Assembly (NCBI GenBank): GCA_918797485.1
Contig: CAKKNE010000002.1
Span: forward strand, 2,198,501-2,262,500
Origin: Pelagomonas calceolata
Lineage: Eukaryota; Sar; Pelagophyceae; Pelagomonadales; Pelagomonadaceae
Reading direction: 5' to 3'
Length of the DNA: 64,000 nucleotides
The position numbers were made by a program, and so were the translations under genes. Positions within the stretch are counted from its first letter, which is position 1; each line of letters starts with the position of its first letter. Positions 38,219-47,426 of the stretch are shown piece by piece. The notes beneath the pieces were generated by a model, which searched no databases, was not told the origin of the DNA, and saw nothing but the letters and a program-made list of their open reading frames with translations.

Positions 38219-40398
38219 TCAGCGCGGGAACAAGAGCCCGACCGACACGAGGAACTTGTTGTTCCGCTTGATCTTGGCGCGCCGGCCGAGTTCGTACTCC
38301 GACAGCACGGGCTCGACGGGCGCGGCCTTGGTCTTGCGGCGCCGCTTCGGCCGCGGCGCCGGCGGCGCCTTGCGCTTGCGCGACGTCGGCTCCGGGTCCC
38401 GCATCGTGACGTCGTCGTCGGGATCGAAGTCCGGGTCGACCTCGTCGGCCTCCTCGTCGTCGGAGTCGGCGTCGTCCGCGACCGGTTCCTCCTCAGCGGC
38501 GCCGAGCGCGAAGCCGGGCCGCGCGCCCCGCGGGCCGCCGCCGCCCCGGCGCCGCGCGACGACGCCGGCAGCCACGGCGGACTCGAGGGCGCCCTGCTCC
38601 TCGCCGTCGTCGTCGCCTGTGTGGAAATCAACCAGTGTGTGGAATTTCTCGGCGATGACGTGGCCGCGGGAAGAGGCGCACGGAATCTAAAGCCCAGGAT
38701 GCGACGTCGTCCTCGGAGTCGGAGTCCGAGTCCAAGAGAGAGTCGACCGATTCATCATCAGACGAATCTCCCAACATAGTCTCGCGGCGCCGCGACGGGA
38801 AGTCCGCGGCGGCGTCGTCGTCGTCTAAAGCGTCGAACAGACCGCGAGGTAAGAGCAGCACGCCGTCCTCGGTCGCGGGCGCGCCGTCGCCGTCGAACTC
38901 GTCGGACATGGGCTGGAGTCGATTATCTTCGGCCGGCCGCGGCTCGACCAGCATCGGCGCCGCGCCGTTGTCGTCGTCGACGTCCATGTCGGCCTTGACC
39001 TCGGCCGGTTCCTCGAACCTGCGTGGGAACCAGTAAAGCGGCCGTTTTAGTCAAATTTGGCACCGACGCGAGACGTGATGGTCAGCTGCGTGCCGGGCGC
39101 CATCGTGGCAATGGCTCGTAAATGCAAACCCTTGGAGCCGTCGGAAGCCGTGTGGCGGACCACGACACAATTGGCCTCGCCGGGCGGCGCCCGTTTCTTC
39201 ACTAATTCTCTTCCGACCTACGTGTAGAAACGAGTGAGGCGGCCGTAAAATAAGAAATGGCCGTACCTTGCCCGACGGGAGGATCGTGACGATGCGGTCG
39301 CGTCGCACCGGCTCCCGCAGCATCAGGGCCTTGCCCCCGACGCTCCCGCCAGCTATCTCGACCTGCGCGCGTAGGTACGTCGAGTCCGAGTATTACGAGA
39401 ATCGCGCTGGCATCGACGGCGCAGGGCGTCATGACGACCACGGATCCGTTGGGTAGCCGCAACTTTTTCTGCCTGCGCGCGAGAACGTCTCGGACGGCCG
39501 ACGGAAGCAAGGACACCGGAAACGCGCTGCATGTCGAGCTGGGCGATGGCGAAAATGTTGCCCATGACGCGGACCGCCCGTTCGCCTGTTAAATAGTGTA
39601 AGCAACGATTCCATCATCGGACGCGGATCCGCGCCGTGGACGTGGCTTCCGAGCGCCGGCTTGGCAATGAGCTCAAACCGCAGCTCCGTGCCGACGCGGA
39701 CGAGCGGCGCGGATCGCTTCGGCGCCGTGCCACCAATCGTCTTCTGCCCCGTGTAGACGGGGTCGCGGTTCCGCGTCGAGCGCACCGGGCGCCGGCGCGC
39801 CGGCTGCGCGGGCTGGTCGGGCGCCGCCGCGCGGCCGCTCGACGGCGCCCAGTCCGTGGAGTCGTCCTCGTAGGCGCGTACCTTGTGCGCGGCGACCTCG
39901 GGCTCGGCGAGCGCGGGTCGCGTCGGCATGCGCTCGAAGAGCTCGCGCGACGTGACGGTGTCCTGCATCGCCTGCGACGTGCTGAGTCGATTTTGTATGG
40001 TCGAGGACGTCGCACCTTCTTGGCGAATTTCTCGAAGTCGAACCCTTCGCGCTTCAGCATCTCGCGGTCGAGCTCGAAAAACCGCGTCGGCAGGTTGCCG
40101 CCCTCGCCGAAGACGGGCGCCATGTCGTCCTTGCCTATGCGTTGAAACGTTGGAGCGGGCCGCCCGACGACGGCCGCGCCGGCTCGCGCATTTGACCAGT
40201 TGGAACTGCGCCTGGGCGTAGCGCATGCGCCAGGCGCGCGACTTGTAGGTAAACAACGACGTGCCGGCCTTGCGCCAGAAGGGCGTCGAGCCGTCTTCTC
40301 CCGTCCTGCGGGCGTCGGCCGAGTGAGGCGCGCGAGAAAAAGGCCCGCGGCGGCGCGGTGGCAAAAAACACCGATTCGAGTAGCGGACGCCGGTCCAT
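38219..40398 (-). CDS. Multi-exon gene of unknown function (exon model partial)
   Basis: Protein-like coding moves between frames on the minus strand and can be linked by GT-AG introns. Best-supported pieces: 40016 to about 40140 (MAPVFGEGGNLPTRFFELDR) joined across a 44-nt intron (39972-40015) to AMQDTVTSRELFERMPTRPA; a segment ending about 39267 (ALMLREPVRRDRIVTILPSG) joined across 39218-39266 to VGRELVKKRAPPGEANCVVV; then across 39019-39074 to FEEPAEVKADMDVDDD; and the last exon 38219-38616, basic and ending NNKFLVSVGLLFPR. The first ATG proposed is at 40398, but exons between it and 40140 are not resolved, and the phase of the last junction does not fit simply. The APGTQLTIT segment weakly recalls the end of a SET domain. 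Acidic Ser/Asp runs and basic KRKAPPAPRPKRRRK stretches suggest a nuclear protein. Part of it (repeat B) is duplicated at 10.5 kb. Confidence 0.45.
38617..38695 (-). mobile_element. Worn introner in the multi-exon gene
   Basis: On the minus strand the right end is intact (CACTGGTTGATTTCCACACAG minus its first base gives 20 matching bases) and directly precedes the last exon at 38616. Further upstream, CACGTCATCG resembles the introner core and CTGGGCTTTAGATTC may be the decayed left end. The 8-bp flanks no longer match convincingly. It probably still provides the acceptor. Confidence 0.6.
38924..39217 (-). repeat. Repeat B, copy 2 (exons of the multi-exon gene)
   Basis: This is the presumed parent of the fragment at 10537-10849. 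The duplicated unit covers the exon 39075-39217, the short intron 39019-39074 and the start of the next exon to about 38924. The intron is 56 nt with an in-frame stop here and 57 nt without a stop in the other copy. Confidence 0.8.
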
Positions 40399-41100
40399 GC
40401 GTCTGCGGAGGGGATTTAAGGCGTGAGAACGATGACGCGTCGAACGCGCGGTGACGGTGTGTTTTTGTGAAGGCGCCTGGCTCGAGGCGCGACGTCAAAA
40501 GGCTCTCACAAGTCTTGAAGAAGTCCGAAGGACGCAGGAGTAACACCGCTTCGAGGAACACGTGCGTAATTTGGAACTGCGTGCACCACGCGAGGAAGCA
40601 CCTGCGCGGAAGACGACCTCCACGCGATTCAGGAGGCGTAGATGCAAATTTGAAGGTCTTCAGTCGTTTAGTCATCGCATTACTCGATGATATCAAGTTT
40701 TCGGGTGAAGTGCACTGGTACACACCTGCGCGGACGTACCCTTCTGATTCGGAAGCTCGGCCGGTCGGATCCGACAAACGATGCCGAGAAGGGTCCCGTG
40801 CCCACCTAGAATCGAAGAGCAGCACACGAAAGGATCCTTGATCGCATGAACAGGTCCAGAAGGCAAAAGGTGGACGCCGAAAAAAGTACGCGACGAGCCG
40901 CGAGCCCGCCTGCAACGAGCCGCTCGAGCCCGCGCGCGAGCGGTAGGCCGGACTCGTGGCCACGGCGTGGCAGTAGACCGCGGTGTCTCTCCTGTGTTGA
41001 AAAGCGTAAATAGAGCCCGCCGCCGGCGCGAACGGGTCCCGACGCCGACGCGCTCACCACTCGAAGGAGATGACCGCGAGGACCTGCGCGAATCACAAAG
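40399..41100. other. Region without a convincing gene
   Basis: About 700 bp. A minus-strand frame stays open from 40963 to beyond 40399, but its translation has no family-like pattern and uses codons evenly, so I read it as chance in GC-rich DNA. It may hold upstream exons or the promoter of the multi-exon gene. Confidence 0.4.
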
Positions 41101-41605
41101 TCACTTCCGCAGTCGATCATGGCTGCGACGGGACCGCACGCCCAGGACGTCGCTTTCGAGGCTCGCCTCCCAGAGCTGCGCGCGGGGGGCGCGGTCGACG
41201 GCGTCGCGCGCGAAGCGAATTTTCGGGCGCGCGCGCGCGCGCGCGCGCACTCTCGCAACGGCCACGCGCTGCGCGGCGCGCGGGCTCTCGCGGGGCGGGC
41301 GGGCGCCTTACCTCGGCGAAGGCGCCGCCCGCGCGCGACGTGACGACGTTAATCCAGTGGTCTTCGGCGTGGCCCGCGAACGCCTGCGCGGGGGCCGTGA
41401 GGCGGCGCGGTCGCGCCCGGTCCCGCGCGGGGCGGCGGGGCGAAATTCCGGGCCGCGCGGGCCAAACGCGGCGCGGTACGTCGGTCAGGATGTCGGCCAT
41501 GCCCCAGGCCCGGCCTTCGCTGCTGGGCCCCCGCTCCACCCGGAAGGTGCAGCCGGTCCAGTCGTCGCGCGCCTCGTTCTTGTGGTTGTTCTCGTCCGTC
41601 GCCAT
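41101..41605 (-). CDS. Small two-exon protein of unknown function
   Basis: Proposed exons 41312-41605 and 41101-41175 (122 aa), beginning MATDENNHKNEARDDWTGCT. Exon 1 contains FAGHAEDHWINVVTSRAGGA and ends at a GTAAGG donor; exon 2 begins LWEASLESDVLGV and ends in TGA. Removing the 136-bp intron keeps the frame. No family is recognised. The 5' half of this gene, with start codon and about 220 bp upstream, is duplicated at 49009-49352 (repeat C). The middle of the protein is Arg/Pro-rich, so an additional intron there is possible. Confidence 0.45.
41176..41311 (-). other. Putative intron with (GC)n run
   Basis: 136 bp, donor GTAAGG, acceptor GCGCGCAG on the minus strand. It includes an alternating GC tract of about 24 bases (41227-41249), a sequence prone to Z-DNA and slippage. 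It has no introner terminal repeats. Confidence 0.5.
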
Positions 41606-41830
41606 GGTCCTCTGCGCCGCGCTTGCGCCGTAGACGGCCGCCGCCCCAGATCGTTCTGCGCTCTGCGATTTTTTTGATTCGCAAAGGGGCCTCGCGCCCC
41701 CCGGCCGGGTCCGCGGCGCGGACGCGGCCCGGGAGGGCTCGGGGGCCTTGGGGGAGGCAATACTACGAAGTTCCTAGTCGCTGGAGGCGTCTGAGACCCG
41801 TCAACACGCCGCGCGCGCGACGGCACAAAC
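41487..41830. repeat. Repeat C, copy 1
   Basis: About 343 bp matching 49009-49352 in the same orientation with few differences. It covers the first 39 codons and upstream region of the small two-exon gene and continues to CGGCACAAAC. The high identity outside coding sequence implies a recent duplication. Confidence 0.88.
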
Positions 41831-41886
41831 CCTCTACTAAGTCACAGAGGAGATGCGCCACCCTTCGCTCAGCTAAGAAATCATAC

Positions 41887-42906
41887 TTATGCGTCGTCGC
41901 CGAGGACCTGCTCCCTCACAAACGCCGCGGCGTCGAACGCGTCGTCCTCGGACGCCGGCGCGTTCTTCTCGACCTGCTGCACGAGCTCCCGCAGGAACTC
42001 CGCGGACACGCGCTGGGAAAAGGACCCGTTCTCCTGCAGTAAAACGACGCGCTCGATCTGGGCCTGGACGATGGCCAGGACATTGCGCTTCTTCACGGCG
42101 CCGTCGCCGTTCAGCCGCTCGCTCAACAGCCGCGGCCACGCGTCGGCGTCGCCGGCGAGCAGCTCCTCGTAGAGGTCCGCGGCGGCGGCGTAGTCGGGGT
42201 GCAACGCCGGCGCGTCGCCGCTCAAATCGACCTTCTCCGCGGCGTCGGGCGGCATCATCTCCGCGAGCTGCTGCGCCGCGAGCGCCGCGTCGAAGCGCAG
42301 TACTCTCGAAGCGTAGAGCTGCAGCACTTTTCGCAGGATAGAAACCATCCCGTCCAACCCGTCGTCCTGGGCCTTCTTCGCCCAGGCGTCCACCGTCGAC
42401 AATGCGATTTCCCCCAACTCGCCGGCCTCCATCTTCGTCCAGACCGCTTTTTGCAGCGATGAGAACCGCTCCTCCGATAACGGTACCAAAAACTCGCCGT
42501 CGGGCTCGGCGCACGACGCGACGACCTCCTGCAAGATGGCGGACGAGTCGTCGATCTTTTGCTCCGCGGACTCGACGACGACCGTCAAAGTCTTCGCGAG
42601 GTTATCGGCCAACGCCGTGAGCTTCTCGCGTTCTTCCTCATCCGCATCGTCGCACAGCTCCGCAATGCGCAAAAAGAACTGCGGCCGGCCGACCTGCCTC
42701 AAAATGGTCTCTTGCCTTACTTTGGCCGGGAGGTTAAAGACCTCGGTGTCGGCCAACTCCTTGATGAGGGCATCCGTGCGGCCCTGGGCCAGGGCCGCCT
42801 CGGTCTCGGCTCGTAATAGAGTTGGTCGCCGCGCGGTCAGCGATGGCAGCTGCCATGCGGCGGCAGCAGCCATCAGCAAAAAGGCCAATCGCTGCATCCT
42901 GAGCAT
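41887..42906 (-). CDS. Helical, probably plastid-targeted protein of unknown function
   Basis: 339 residues. The N-terminus (MLRMQRLAFLLMAAAAAWQLPSLT) is a signal peptide with a W at the A-x-W site, consistent with import into a secondary plastid. The mature part is almost wholly alpha-helical and acidic (ETEAALAQGRTDALIKELAD, EEREKLTALADNLAKTLTVV, SERFSSLQKAVWTKMEAGEL), with no membrane segment. No family is recognised; similar helical plastid proteins of unknown role are common in diatoms and relatives. The stop lies about 55 bp from repeat C. Confidence 0.75.
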   Translation of the reverse strand: MLRMQRLAFLLMAAAAAWQLPSLTARRPTLLRAETEAALAQGRTDALIKELADTEVFNLPAKVRQETILRQVGRPQFFLRIAELCDDADEEEREKLTALADNLAKTLTVVVESAEQKIDDSSAILQEVVASCAEPDGEFLVPLSEERFSSLQKAVWTKMEAGELGEIALSTVDAWAKKAQDDGLDGMVSILRKVLQLYASRVLRFDAALAAQQLAEMMPPDAAEKVDLSGDAPALHPDYAAAADLYEELLAGDADAWPRLLSERLNGDGAVKKRNVLAIVQAQIERVVLLQENGSFSQRVSAEFLRELVQQVEKNAPASEDDAFDAAAFVREQVLGDDA

Positions 42907-43306
42907 TTTGCGGCGCTACGATTCAATTTTATTGCACGCGCGTTTCCAGCGCAAAGAAACGGTGCAGCCGAACCACAGCTCACGCGAAACGCAAGGAGAT
43001 AGCCAGTATCCGCGACGGAGACGGCCCAAGTCGTCAGCGGTCTCGTGTGCGGGTTCTTGTCGGACTCGTCTCAAAGCAGGTTCTTCGTCTGTGGAAACAT
43101 CTCCTTCGCATGAATGGACGGCGAGAAGGGGAACTCGCACTCTACTAACTTCGAGCAGAGCATGCCTGATGCTCTCCGAGTGTGGTCGCGCGCGTGGCAA
43201 CTCTAGGGCGCGAATCGTGCACGTTGAGCCTCCTTGAGGCGCTCAGACGAAAATCAATTGAGAAATCCCAGTCCTTTCCATCGCTGCCGGCTCAAAAACT
43301 GCAGCC
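42907..43306. other. Divergent intergenic region
   Basis: 400-bp gap between two signal-peptide-bearing genes. It presumably holds both promoters. No repeat, RNA or motif copy is seen. Confidence 0.4.
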
Positions 43307-44074
43307 ATGCCACTTTCACTGCTCCTCGCGCTCGCGACCGCGCACGCGATCACGCAGCCGCCCGACGTCCTCATCACGGGCGCGACGGGCCGCCTCGGAT
43401 CGCTGCTCTACCAGCAAGCGAAAGCCGACACGCGCATCGGTAGCGTAAGAGCGTTCGTCTATAATGTGACGAAAGCTAGGGCCGCGCTCGGCTGCCAGAA
43501 GTGCGACCCGTCGGAAGGCATCTACGTGGGCGACGTGCGCAACCCCTTGGCCCTGAACGCCGCGGCGAACGGCGTCGACGCCGTGCTCGTCGCCGTCGGA
43601 GCGTCGCCGAGTGATACGCCGGCCGTCGCCAAGGCCATCGAGGTCGACGGCGTCGAGAACACCGCGCGCGCGATCTACGCCTCGAAGGGTGCGGCCGGTC
43701 AAGTAGTCCTATGCAGCTCCATGGGCACGACGCTCCCGTCGCCGGACCCGCGCCAGGGCGGCTCGATCCTATTCTACAAGTTAAATGCGGAGGCGAGTCT
43801 TCTCGCGGCGGACGTGAACTCGGTGGTGGTCAAGCCCTGCGGCCTGAGCCTGAGCCCGGCGGGCCAGAGCGATTTACTAGTAGGGCAGGACGACAGCCTC
43901 CTCAACCTCACGGTGCCCGTCGTCGCGCGGGCGGACGTGGCCCGAGTCATGATCGAGGCGACCGTGCGCCGCGAAGCGCAATTACGCTTCGACCTCTGCG
44001 CGCGCCGCGGCGCGCCGACGACGGACCTCGGCGCGCTGCTCGACGCGGCGCGCTACCCGTCGGCGCGCCGATGA
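43307..44074 (+). CDS. Atypical short-chain dehydrogenase/NAD(P)-binding protein
   Basis: 255 residues. A short signal peptide (MPLSLLLALATAHAI) precedes a Rossmann fold that starts DVLITGATGRLGSLL, the NAD(P)-binding Gly-rich loop of the NmrA/SDR_a5 type. The usual catalytic Tyr-x-x-x-Lys is replaced by a later FYKLNAEASL segment (Tyr and Lys near 147-148), similar to atypical SDRs. GVDAVLVAVGA and QVVLCSSMGTTLP are the expected strands 4 and 5. Relatives in algal plastids act in quinone or pigment metabolism or as chaperone-like factors; the substrate is unknown. Convergent with the proton pump gene, 44 bp between stops. Confidence 0.82.
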   Translation: MPLSLLLALATAHAITQPPDVLITGATGRLGSLLYQQAKADTRIGSVRAFVYNVTKARAALGCQKCDPSEGIYVGDVRNPLALNAAANGVDAVLVAVGASPSDTPAVAKAIEVDGVENTARAIYASKGAAGQVVLCSSMGTTLPSPDPRQGGSILFYKLNAEASLLAADVNSVVVKPCGLSLSPAGQSDLLVGQDDSLLNLTVPVVARADVARVMIEATVRREAQLRFDLCARRGAPTTDLGALLDAARYPSARR

Positions 44075-44118
44075 CTCCGATCATATGTGGATTGTTAAAC
44101 ACCTAGTTAATTCCGCCG

Positions 44119-47013
44119 TCATGCCGCGTTCTCCTCGAGCAGATGCCTCTTCTTCTCGTCCTCCTCGACGGGGTCGTCCCGCGCGCCGATGCACGACAGG
44201 AACGCCTCGCAGCAGGGCAGGCTCATGAGCTTGTAGCAGCCCACCTTGACCGCGTCCTGCACGAGGAAGAAGGCGAGGTTGTAGACCCAGACCACCAGGC
44301 ACGCCTGCTTCGAGATGGCGTACATGGGGTACGTCTTGTCGGAAACGGTGCCGAACATGGCGATGAGGGTCGCCGAGCCCGTCGCGACGAGGAACGCGCA
44401 GAAGAGCGGGACCGCGGGCGCCCGCGAGAAGAAGGGCCCGCGACACCGCGCGCAGAAGAGCGTCAGGAAGTCGCTGATGCTGACCTTGAGGTACATGAGC
44501 ATCAGCAGCTCCTCGTACTTCAGGTAGTAGAGGTCGCCCGCCTCGTTCTGGTAGTCCGACGGCACCTTGCGGTTGAACAGGAAGGCCCACGACGGGTAGA
44601 GGCCGTCGGCGCACTTCAGGCCGAGCCACAGCAGCAGGAGCGACGATCCCAGCGGCACGCAGCCCAAGACGACGGCCACGAGCCGCAGCTCCGGCAGGTT
44701 CCAGTCCTGCGGCGTCTCCGCCGGGATGACGTGGTCCCGCGCGATCGTCAGCATGCAGCCATCATTTAAGATCGTGATGATCACGATGCCCAGCACGGGC
44801 AGCGCGAACGCGAACTGGGCCGGGTGGTAGAAGTACGGGTAGACGCAGGACGCGCCCTCGGAGTCGTGGCAGTCGCCGACGTCGGCGAGGAGCGTGCCGC
44901 TGTCCGGGTTCGTGTAGTCGCAGCTGTCGAAGTAGGAGCCGACGATCTTCCGCTCGTCGTCCATGTAGCAGTAGTAGTCCTCCGGGGCGAAAATGAGCGA
45001 TGCCAGGAAGAAGAAGCCGACGAGCTGCAACGTACACGCTATCCGGTAGATCACGTAATTGCGCACCCTCGCGAAGATGCACCGCGCCGTGAGGATGGCG
45101 TCGATGATGACGCCCAGCCCCGGCTCCGTCAGCACGATGTCCGCCGCGGCGCGCGCCGCGTCCGTGCTGCCCTCGACCGCGATGCCGATCTGGGCCTTCT
45201 TGAGCGCCGGCGCGTCGTTCACGCCGTCGCCCGTCATGCCCACCGTGTGCCTCGCGCCCTGGAGCAGCTCCACGATCCGGTATTTGTGTTCGGGGTAGAC
45301 CTCCGCGAAGCCGTCGACGCGCTCGCACATGTTCGTCGCCGCAGCCTCGGACTGGGCCTCCGCCTTCTGGAACTCCTTCATGTCCAGGATGACCGGCTTC
45401 TCCGCGAGAGCGATGGCCTTCGACGTCTCGACGGCGATGGCCGTCTGGTCGCCGGTGACCATCTTCACGCGCACGCCCATGGCCCGGGCCTTCTCCAGCG
45501 TGTCCCTCGTGTCGTGGCGCGGCGGGTCGAAGAGCGCCAGCACGCCGGCGAAGACGTAGCCCTTGCCCACGTCGCGGCAGACGCCGATCGACCGGAAGCC
45601 CCGGTCCGCGAGGTCCTGGTTCGCCCTCAGGACCTGAGCTCGCACCTTGTCCTTGTCGCGGCACATGTCCAGGATGACCTTCGTCGCGCCCTTCGCTATC
45701 CGCACCTCCTTGCCGTTGGGGCCCGCCAGCCGCGCGACCGTCCGCTTCGTGACGGGATCGAACGGCTCGAAGTCCAATTCGTCATAATCATCAAAGCGCT
45801 TCTTGTCGTCGTTCGACACGGCGTTCGTGACGACCGTGTCGATGGCGTCGGCGCCCTCGCTCATGCGTTTTGCTGCCAAAGCCGCCAGGAAGACCAACTC
45901 GTTCGGCGTGAGCGACGCGTCGACGACGACCGGGTCGAAGAGCTCGAGCTTGTTCTGTGTTAAGGTCCCAGTCTTGTCCGAACAGAGCACGTCCATGCCC
46001 GCCAGTTCTTCGATGGCGGACAGGCGCGCCAGGATCGCCTTCTTCTCGGCGAGGTCCCGGCCGCCGACCGCCATGACCGTCGTAGAAACAACTTGCATGG
46101 CGATGGGAATGCACGCGATGAGGATGACGATGGTCGTCGACAGCGCGTCGAAGGCCGTCAGCCCGCTTTCGAAGAGCTTGATGTAGATGACCGTACATAA
46201 GACGATCGACAGCGAGAGGAGCACGAGCATGTTCTGGAACATGACGCGCTGGAAGCGGCCCTGCTGCTCGCCGGCCGCTCTATTAACCATCTCCGCCGCC
46301 CTCCCAAAAAAGGTCCGGCCGCCCGTGAAGCAGACGATCGCCTCGAGCTCGCCGCGGCGCACGATCGAACCCATGAAGACCGTGTCGTCCGCCGACCGCG
46401 TGACCGGCAGCGATTCGCCCGTCAGCGCCGCCTGGTCCACCTCGAGCGGCTTGCCCGGGCCGAGCTTACTGTCGGCGGGAACGATGTCGCCCAATTTCAA
46501 GTTGATGCGGTCGCCGGGCACGAGGTCCTTGGCCTCGATCGTCGTGAAGCGCCCGTCGCGCTTGACCGAGGCCTTGGGCGCCAGGGACTTTTTCAAAGCT
46601 GATATCGCATCCCCGGCGCTCCGTTCCTCGAAGTAGCCGACCGTGCCGTTGACCAGTTGTAGCACCAGCAAAACCGTGACGTCCTCCTAGTCCCGCTCGA
46701 TGCCGACGACGATCGTCGCGATCCAGATCATGAAGGGCATGGGCCCCCAGAAGAAGCCCAGGAACACGAGCAGCTCGTTGCGCTGCGGCTCCTCGAGGAC
46801 GTTCGGCCCGTAGCGCTCGAGGCGCTCGGCGGCCTCGGCGCTGCTCAGGCCGCCGGGGCCCGTCTTGCAGGCGTAGGCGATCTCGCGCGCCTCCATTGCT
46901 TCGCGGCTCTCGCCCTCGGCCGCCGGCGGCGCGCCGCCGGACGTGGAGGCACCGTAGTCGCCCTGGCTCTCGTTGCCGAGGAGCGGCTGCCGCTGCTCGT
47001 CGTCGCCCGCCAT
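44119..47013 (-). CDS. P3A-type plasma-membrane H+-ATPase, with an in-frame TAG at codon 109
   Basis: About 964 codons from MAGDDEQRQPLLGNES. It pumps protons across the plasma membrane using ATP. Visible: a cation-ATPase N-domain, TGES in ALTGESLPVTRS (about residue 196), the phosphorylated Asp in CSDKTGTLTQNKLEL (about 345), and the hinge MTGDGVNDAPALKKAQIGIA. Eight or more membrane segments follow the usual order, and a short acidic C-terminal tail (DPVEEDEKKRHLLEENAA) replaces the long plant regulatory tail. Codon 109 (46687-46689) is TAG. The frame continues unchanged on both sides: GIERD, stop, EDVTVLLVLQLVNGTV. Homologs have DW-D at this spot, so TAG stands where TGG is expected. Possible explanations are a sequencing error, a null allele or readthrough. 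Confidence 0.88.
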
Positions 47014-47426
47014 GGTGCCTATCGTGTCATTCGTGCTGCCCTGGGGCTTGGCGCCTGCTCTAGGGCTGCCTTTTTTGCGGCGCGGATGCGATTTTCCCCT
47101 CGATGCCCCCGCCTCGAAAAAGGAAACATAAACCTCCCGACTCTGCGGCCCCGGCGGTGATGTATACGTCAGGCGCGCTGGATGTACCCATGGGGGCGCG
47201 GTTGATCATGCTGGCGCCAGCCGTGCTAGGCGTCGAAAAACCATAACTAGTAGCTCTACCTCTACCTGAATGCAGGCGGATGCGCTTGCCACCGGCAGAG
47301 TGCGGTGCATGCGTTCACCAGTCATTTGTTCGACTTTCACGCTCCTTTCACTGGCTCCTCGTCGTCGGCTCGTTTGATTCGTCAGCTTTGCTGGTTTTGG
47401 CTGCCACTGCAAAGACATCATCTTGC
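47014..47426. other. Divergent intergenic region
   Basis: 413 bp between the proton pump and aminotransferase genes. A plus-strand frame is open from 47280 but its N-terminal part is not family-like; the 47427 start is preferred. No repeat seen. Confidence 0.4.

Noticed and set aside
39363-39396. 34-nt intron in the multi-exon gene
   Set aside because: It keeps the frame, but a 79-nt alternative using the GTGGTC donor upstream also does. I could not choose, so neither is listed as a feature.
39614-40963. 449-codon minus-strand ORF
   Set aside because: Open by GC bias. Protein-like pieces in this area lie in more than one frame and are better explained by short exons; the N-terminal 200 codons show no fold-like pattern.
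41227-41249. (GC)n tract as a functional Z-DNA element
   Set aside because: Lies in a putative intron in very GC-rich DNA; simple slippage explains it and nothing else supports a function.
46669-46710. 21-nt GT-AG micro-intron that would remove the TAG in the proton pump
   Set aside because: Too short for a normal spliceosomal intron and would delete the conserved Asp-Trp linker; a TGG-to-TAG change is simpler.
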